From Bacteroidales bacterium (GTDB taxonomy: Bacteria; Bacteroidota; Bacteroidia; Bacteroidales; F082), in the NCBI GenBank assembly GCA_017553625.1, contig JAFZKP010000043.1:1-62559 (forward strand): a stretch of DNA of 62,559 bases, given 5' to 3'. The notes beneath the pieces were generated by a model. That model saw only the letters and a program-made list of their open reading frames with translations. It was not told the DNA's origin and made no database searches. The translations under genes and the position numbers were made by a program. Positions 59,900 to 62,559 of this stretch are shown one piece after another (position 1 is the first letter of the stretch; each line of letters opens with the position of its first letter).

Positions 59900-60526
59900 T
59901 CAATTGGCATCGGACTGGTTTTCGTCGTCGATTTCAATAGAAGCATTATCAACAGCATCATTCCAAACCGCACTTGGATCATATACACTATCAATCTGAT
60001 CTATCTCATTTTTAGTTAATACAAAACTTCTATATTCAGGTTTCGTAATAGAGTTACCTTGTTCAACAATCTGCTTCTTATACTTTTCCATTTCGTCTTT
60101 TGTTATAATTTGGGATTCATTTAAAGTTTTTAAATCCATTAACTTATTCACTGTTTTTGATTTGTGATTTGTCACTAAATACTTTAAAAACTTTGTCTTC
60201 TCATCATTAAATTCCTCTTGGGAAATGATTCCTGAAGCAATGAGGTTTTTGAACTCTACCAACTCAGCGGCAGAAGTGGTTTGCTGTGATTGATAACCTT
60301 CTTCTTCCCACTCATCATCATCTTTCTGCCGTTTCCGCTCTTTTTTCCCTCCTGAAACACTGCCAATAATTGCTCCTACTATTGCTCCAGGCATCAACAC
60401 GATAAGACTCAATTCAATAGCTTCTTTGTCATCAAATACATTTTCCCCCTCTATTATACATATTATCAATCCTAATGCAAAATAGCCGATTACACCGCCA
60501 ATTAAAGCTTTAATTCCTTTGTTCAT
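59900..60526 (-). CDS. Membrane protein with two TM helices and SHOCT-type motifs
   Basis: 208 residues. TM1 about 6-25 (GGVIGYFALGLIICII) and TM2 about 40-60 (LIVLMPGAIVGAIIGSVSGG), then KKERKRQ and two short helical motifs of the SHOCT kind (ELVEFKNLIASGIISQEEFN and LMDLKTLNESQIITKDEMEK). SHOCT motifs are oligomerising tails of uncertain function. Acidic C-terminus. AT-rich. Confidence 0.7.
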   Translation of the reverse strand: MNKGIKALIGGVIGYFALGLIICIIEGENVFDDKEAIELSLIVLMPGAIVGAIIGSVSGGKKERKRQKDDDEWEEEGYQSQQTTSAAELVEFKNLIASGIISQEEFNDEKTKFLKYLVTNHKSKTVNKLMDLKTLNESQIITKDEMEKYKKQIVEQGNSITKPEYRSFVLTKNEIDQIDSVYDPSAVWNDAVDNASIEIDDENQSDAN

Positions 60527-60580
60527 AATTGTAATTTTTTAGTTAAACATTAATTTGATTGTTACCTTAATTTTGACAAT

Positions 60581-60797
60581 AAAAAAACCGTGAACTTTTT
60601 GTTCAGACGGAGGTTCGGCAAAACCCTTACTACAAACAAGAAAGCTCACGATTAAACATCGCAAGCATTTCCACTTCCTTGTGTAGTAAGATCTGAAATT
60701 TGCCGATTTCCGTCTACTAAGAAAAGCGAAAACGCCTTTTTTATATGTCTTTAAATTCTTTTACTTTTTTCTGTTTCTTAATTACTTTTTAGATTTA
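60581..60797 (-). ncRNA. Structured small RNA candidate, copy 2
   Basis: Paired arms 60605-60611/60709-60715 (AGACGGA/TCCGTCT), 60616-60622/60699-60705, 60626-60633/60683-60690 and 60644-60651/60659-60666 correspond one for one with copy 1 at 4977-5215 but with different bases. The 5' leader (minus strand TTAAGAAACAGAAAAAA) is also conserved. A strong promoter (60804-60811) and a 3' T-run (60587-60581) give a transcript of about 215 bases. Confidence 0.7.
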
Positions 60798-60803
60798 ACC
60801 CTG

Positions 60804-60811
60804 CAAAGATA
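60804..60811 (-). promoter_or_regulatory. TATCTTTG -7 box of structured RNA copy 2
   Basis: Minus-strand TATCTTTG with TTTTG about 20 bases upstream, the full Bacteroidetes promoter pattern. This sets the strand of the RNA. Confidence 0.65.
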
Positions 60812-60850
60812 GGAATTTGTTTTGAACAAAACAAAATTATTTTTGAAAAA

Positions 60851-61879
60851 TCAGCCTTGGACAATCCTTTTTAGCTCCTCCTCTGTTGGCATATACAATT
60901 TATATTGAGACGAAAAAAGTTGCTTGCTATCTGAAAGCATTGAATACTCAACAACGGTTTTGTCGTTTTGTGAACATAATATAATACCAATAGTTGGATT
61001 GTCGGTTTCTGTTCGTTTCTGTTTTTCATACAGCCTCACATACATATCCATCTGACCGACGTCCTGAGGAGTTAACACTCCAGTCTTCAAATCAATCAAA
61101 ACAAAGCATTTTAAAATATAATTGTATAAAACCAAATCAACATAATAATGTTTTCCTGCTTCGGTAGTTATTCTCTGCTGGCGAGCGACAAAAGCGAATC
61201 CTTTGCCAAGTTCAAGCAGAAAATCCTGAAGCTTTTTTATCAAAGCCTTCTCCAGATCAGCTTCCAGGTAATCTGAGTTTTCTTTAATATCAAGAAATTC
61301 AAGGACATAAGGGTCTTTTAAAAGCTTGGAAAGAGACATCTCGACATTGTGCTTTTCCGCTTCATGTTTGACAACACCTTTGTTATGGCTTGCAAGCAGT
61401 CGCTGATAATAAAATGAATTTATTTGCCTTTCGAGTTGCCTCGAACTCCAACTGTTTTCAGCTGCTTCATTTAGATAAAACGTTCGTGCTTTTTCATCTT
61501 CAACGCGTAATAACAATCTATAATGCGTCCAGCTCAATTCGGAACGCAGTGCGTTCCATTTCGGGAAAACATTATAGAACTGCCTGATATATCGTAAATT
61601 ACGTTCGTCAAATCCTTTCCCGAACTCCTTTGTTAAAGCATCAGATAGTTTTTCAATAATTTGTTTGCCATACTCAGCACGGTCATTACCGTTTTGTTCC
61701 TGCATCACAATTCGTTTCCCAATCAGCCAATAAGCTTGAACCATCGCGGTATTTACACTGCTTGCCACATATTTTCGTGCAGCGTGCAAAATGTTGCTGA
61801 TGTCGTTGATGTAATCTGTTGTTTCTTTAATGTTCAATAATGAAACATCCTTCTTTTCGTAAAACTCATTTTTACCCAT
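60851..61879 (-). CDS. YhcG-type PD-(D/E)xK nuclease (DUF1016 family)
   Basis: 342 residues. N-terminal DUF1016 domain (MVQAYWLIGKRIV, EFGKGFDERNLRYIRQFYN, WTHYRLLLRVEDEKAR) and C-terminal nuclease domain with the catalytic signature YYVDLVLYNYILKCFVLIDL K (Asp in VDLVLY, D-x-K in IDLKTG), followed by GQMDMYVRLYE. YhcG proteins are cytoplasmic nucleases of poorly known role, often in accessory regions and sometimes tied to restriction loci. Monocistronic; promoter 61991-61998 with a long leader of about 105 bases. Confidence 0.9.
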   Translation of the reverse strand: MGKNEFYEKKDVSLLNIKETTDYINDISNILHAARKYVASSVNTAMVQAYWLIGKRIVMQEQNGNDRAEYGKQIIEKLSDALTKEFGKGFDERNLRYIRQFYNVFPKWNALRSELSWTHYRLLLRVEDEKARTFYLNEAAENSWSSRQLERQINSFYYQRLLASHNKGVVKHEAEKHNVEMSLSKLLKDPYVLEFLDIKENSDYLEADLEKALIKKLQDFLLELGKGFAFVARQQRITTEAGKHYYVDLVLYNYILKCFVLIDLKTGVLTPQDVGQMDMYVRLYEKQKRTETDNPTIGIILCSQNDKTVVEYSMLSDSKQLFSSQYKLYMPTEEELKRIVQG

Positions 61880-61990
61880 ACCTTTTATTTTTTAATTGTT
61901 AAACAATAAAATCACTTCGCAATCTTGCGAATCCTCATCTCATTTAATCTGTTTTACGATGCTCTTTTAGTTTCGATTCTAATTCAGATG

Positions 61991-61998
61991 CAAAAATA
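61991..61998 (-). promoter_or_regulatory. TATTTTTG -7 box of the yhcG-type gene
   Basis: Minus-strand TATTTTTG; predicted leader about 105 bases. Confidence 0.55.
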
Positions 61999-62041
61999 TG
62001 GATTTTTTTGAACAAAGCAAAATTATTTTTGAAAATTGTTA

Positions 62042-62072
62042 AGATTCCTCGCAAGTCATGCTCGGAATGACA
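62042..62072. repeat. GTCATTCCGA-type repeat, complement orientation
   Basis: AGATTCCTCGCAAGTCATGC then TCGGAATGACA, matching the complement of the family with a new central part. Confidence 0.75.
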
Positions 62073-62167
62073 AATCATTATTATTAATCACTGTAGCGCG
62101 GCATGCAGGAACCTACTGATTAGTATGAACCATCAAGCCGCGCCTACTTTGTTCCACCTTAACCGCT

Positions 62168-62194
62168 GTCATTCCGAGCGCAGCGAGGAACCTC
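62168..62194. repeat. GTCATTCCGA-type repeat, canonical copy
   Basis: GTCATTCCGAGCGCAGCGAG then GAACCTC; the cleanest copy in the window, with the core that also appears inside two genes. Confidence 0.85.
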
Positions 62195-62258
62195 AATGTA
62201 TTTGTCGGAGGTGTAATAATTTTTTCTGTTTTTTCTGTTTTTCTGCGTGAGAATTTAT

Positions 62259-62266
62259 TAATTTTG
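62259..62266 (+). promoter_or_regulatory. TAATTTTG -7 box of purL
   Basis: TAATTTTG followed by GCGCC; the ATG is at 62287. Confidence 0.6.
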
Positions 62267-62286
62267 CGCCTTGAAAATTTCATACC

Positions 62287-62559
62287 ATGATAATCTTTTT
62301 CAAAACCCGTCAGAACACTGTCATCGCTGTTGAAAGCGTTGAAAATCACAATGATAACGATATCAAAAAATTTAACTGGCTCTTCGGCGACGCCACAAAA
62401 ATCGAAGAAAATGTCGTCAAAGGCTTCTTCTTCGGTCCGCGCCGCGAGATGATAACACCTTGGAGCACCAACGCCGTCGAAATTACTCAAAACATGGGCA
62501 TTCGCGGCGTTTCTCGTATCGAGGAATTCCATCCCGTCGAGGAAAACGACAACAGCTTC
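62287..62559 (+). CDS. purL: Phosphoribosylformylglycinamidine synthase, N-terminal 91 residues (3' end outside window)
   Basis: The frame starts MIIFFKTRQNTVIAVESVEN and contains FNWLFGDATKIEE, FFFGPRREMITPWSTNAVEI and GIRGVSRIEEF. GPRREMITPWSTNAVEI is the conserved N-terminal signature of the large, single-chain PurL (FGAM synthase) of Bacteroidota and proteobacteria. It converts FGAR and glutamine to FGAM in purine synthesis. Promoter at 62259-62266. Confidence 0.93.
   Translation, partial: MIIFFKTRQNTVIAVESVENHNDNDIKKFNWLFGDATKIEENVVKGFFFGPRREMITPWSTNAVEITQNMGIRGVSRIEEFHPVEENDNSF

Larger units (their letters stand above)
61880..62286. other. Intergenic region between yhcG-type gene and purL
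   Basis: No protein gene is supported. It holds the yhcG promoter (minus, 61991-61998), two GTCATTCCGA-type repeats (62042-62072 and 62168-62194) and the purL promoter. Confidence 0.7.

Noticed and set aside
4977-60797. The two RNA copies as terminal repeats of a 55 kb mobile element
   Set aside because: They are in direct orientation, are diverged with compensatory changes, and the interval holds many housekeeping genes; no integrase is present.
1-62559. tRNA, rRNA or tmRNA genes and complete insertion sequences
   Set aside because: I looked for GGTTCGAATCC-type T-arms, rRNA blocks and transposase motifs and found none I could support.

Overview
The window is a stretch of a Bacteroidota genome, most likely an uncultured gut- or rumen-type member of the order Bacteroidales. 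The evidence is consistent: almost every gene is preceded by a TAnnTTTG box (the Bacteroidetes -7 element), six large secreted proteins end in type IX secretion (T9SS) sorting domains, a C10 cysteine protease also carries one, and small families such as DUF2795 and DUF5618 are typical of this group. I saw no tRNA, rRNA, CRISPR array or complete insertion sequence.
Layout. 1-7.0 kb: the 5' part of a giant T9SS protein, an orphan ORF, a repeat-rich spacer with a structured RNA, a C10 protease and a small secreted protein. 7.2-13.7 kb: a 2166-residue secreted GH2-type glycosidase fusion. 13.8-31.5 kb: mostly housekeeping genes (cobalamin adenosyltransferase, NfuA-like and Mrp Fe-S carriers, dtd, rbfA, a LolC/E-type permease, rsmA, serS) mixed with T9SS and TPR proteins. 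31.6-41.7 kb: a 10 kb AT-richer defence island, all on the minus strand. 41.9-42.5 kb: rpmA and rplU. 42.6-54.3 kb: two giant GLUG-repeat surface adhesins with a small coupled membrane peptide. 54.5-62.3 kb: a membrane-bound AraC regulator, an AAA/DUF4143 ATPase, a tyrosine phosphatase, a HicB-like regulator, small accessory genes, a second copy of the structured RNA and a YhcG-type nuclease. The window ends in the first 91 codons of purL.
The most interesting system is in the upstream half of the defence island (36.7-41.7 kb). Four tightly coupled genes encode a C5-cytosine methyltransferase, a protein with two GHKL ATPase modules (an Hsp90/MORC-like N-terminus and a histidine-kinase-like C-terminus), a response-regulator receiver protein, and a small CHAT/caspase-like protease with a clear His-Cys pair. 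This looks like a DNA-modification-linked phosphorelay that controls a suicide protease. Downstream lie a decayed fourth methyltransferase start, an Mrr-like nuclease, a HaeIII-type restriction-modification pair (GGCC predicted), a second methyltransferase with an unknown C-terminal domain, and a Vsr repair nuclease.
A second theme is small repeats that enter genes. A palindrome family (GAGACG...CGTCTC), a family built on GTCATTCCGA...GAGGAACCTC, and AAGTT-type tandem repeats occur between genes and also in frame inside genes for an ABC permease, RsmA, Vsr and the T9SS proteins. Two diverged copies of one folded RNA (near 5.1 and 60.7 kb) keep their helices through compensatory changes. All functional calls come from reading motifs; no database search was possible.
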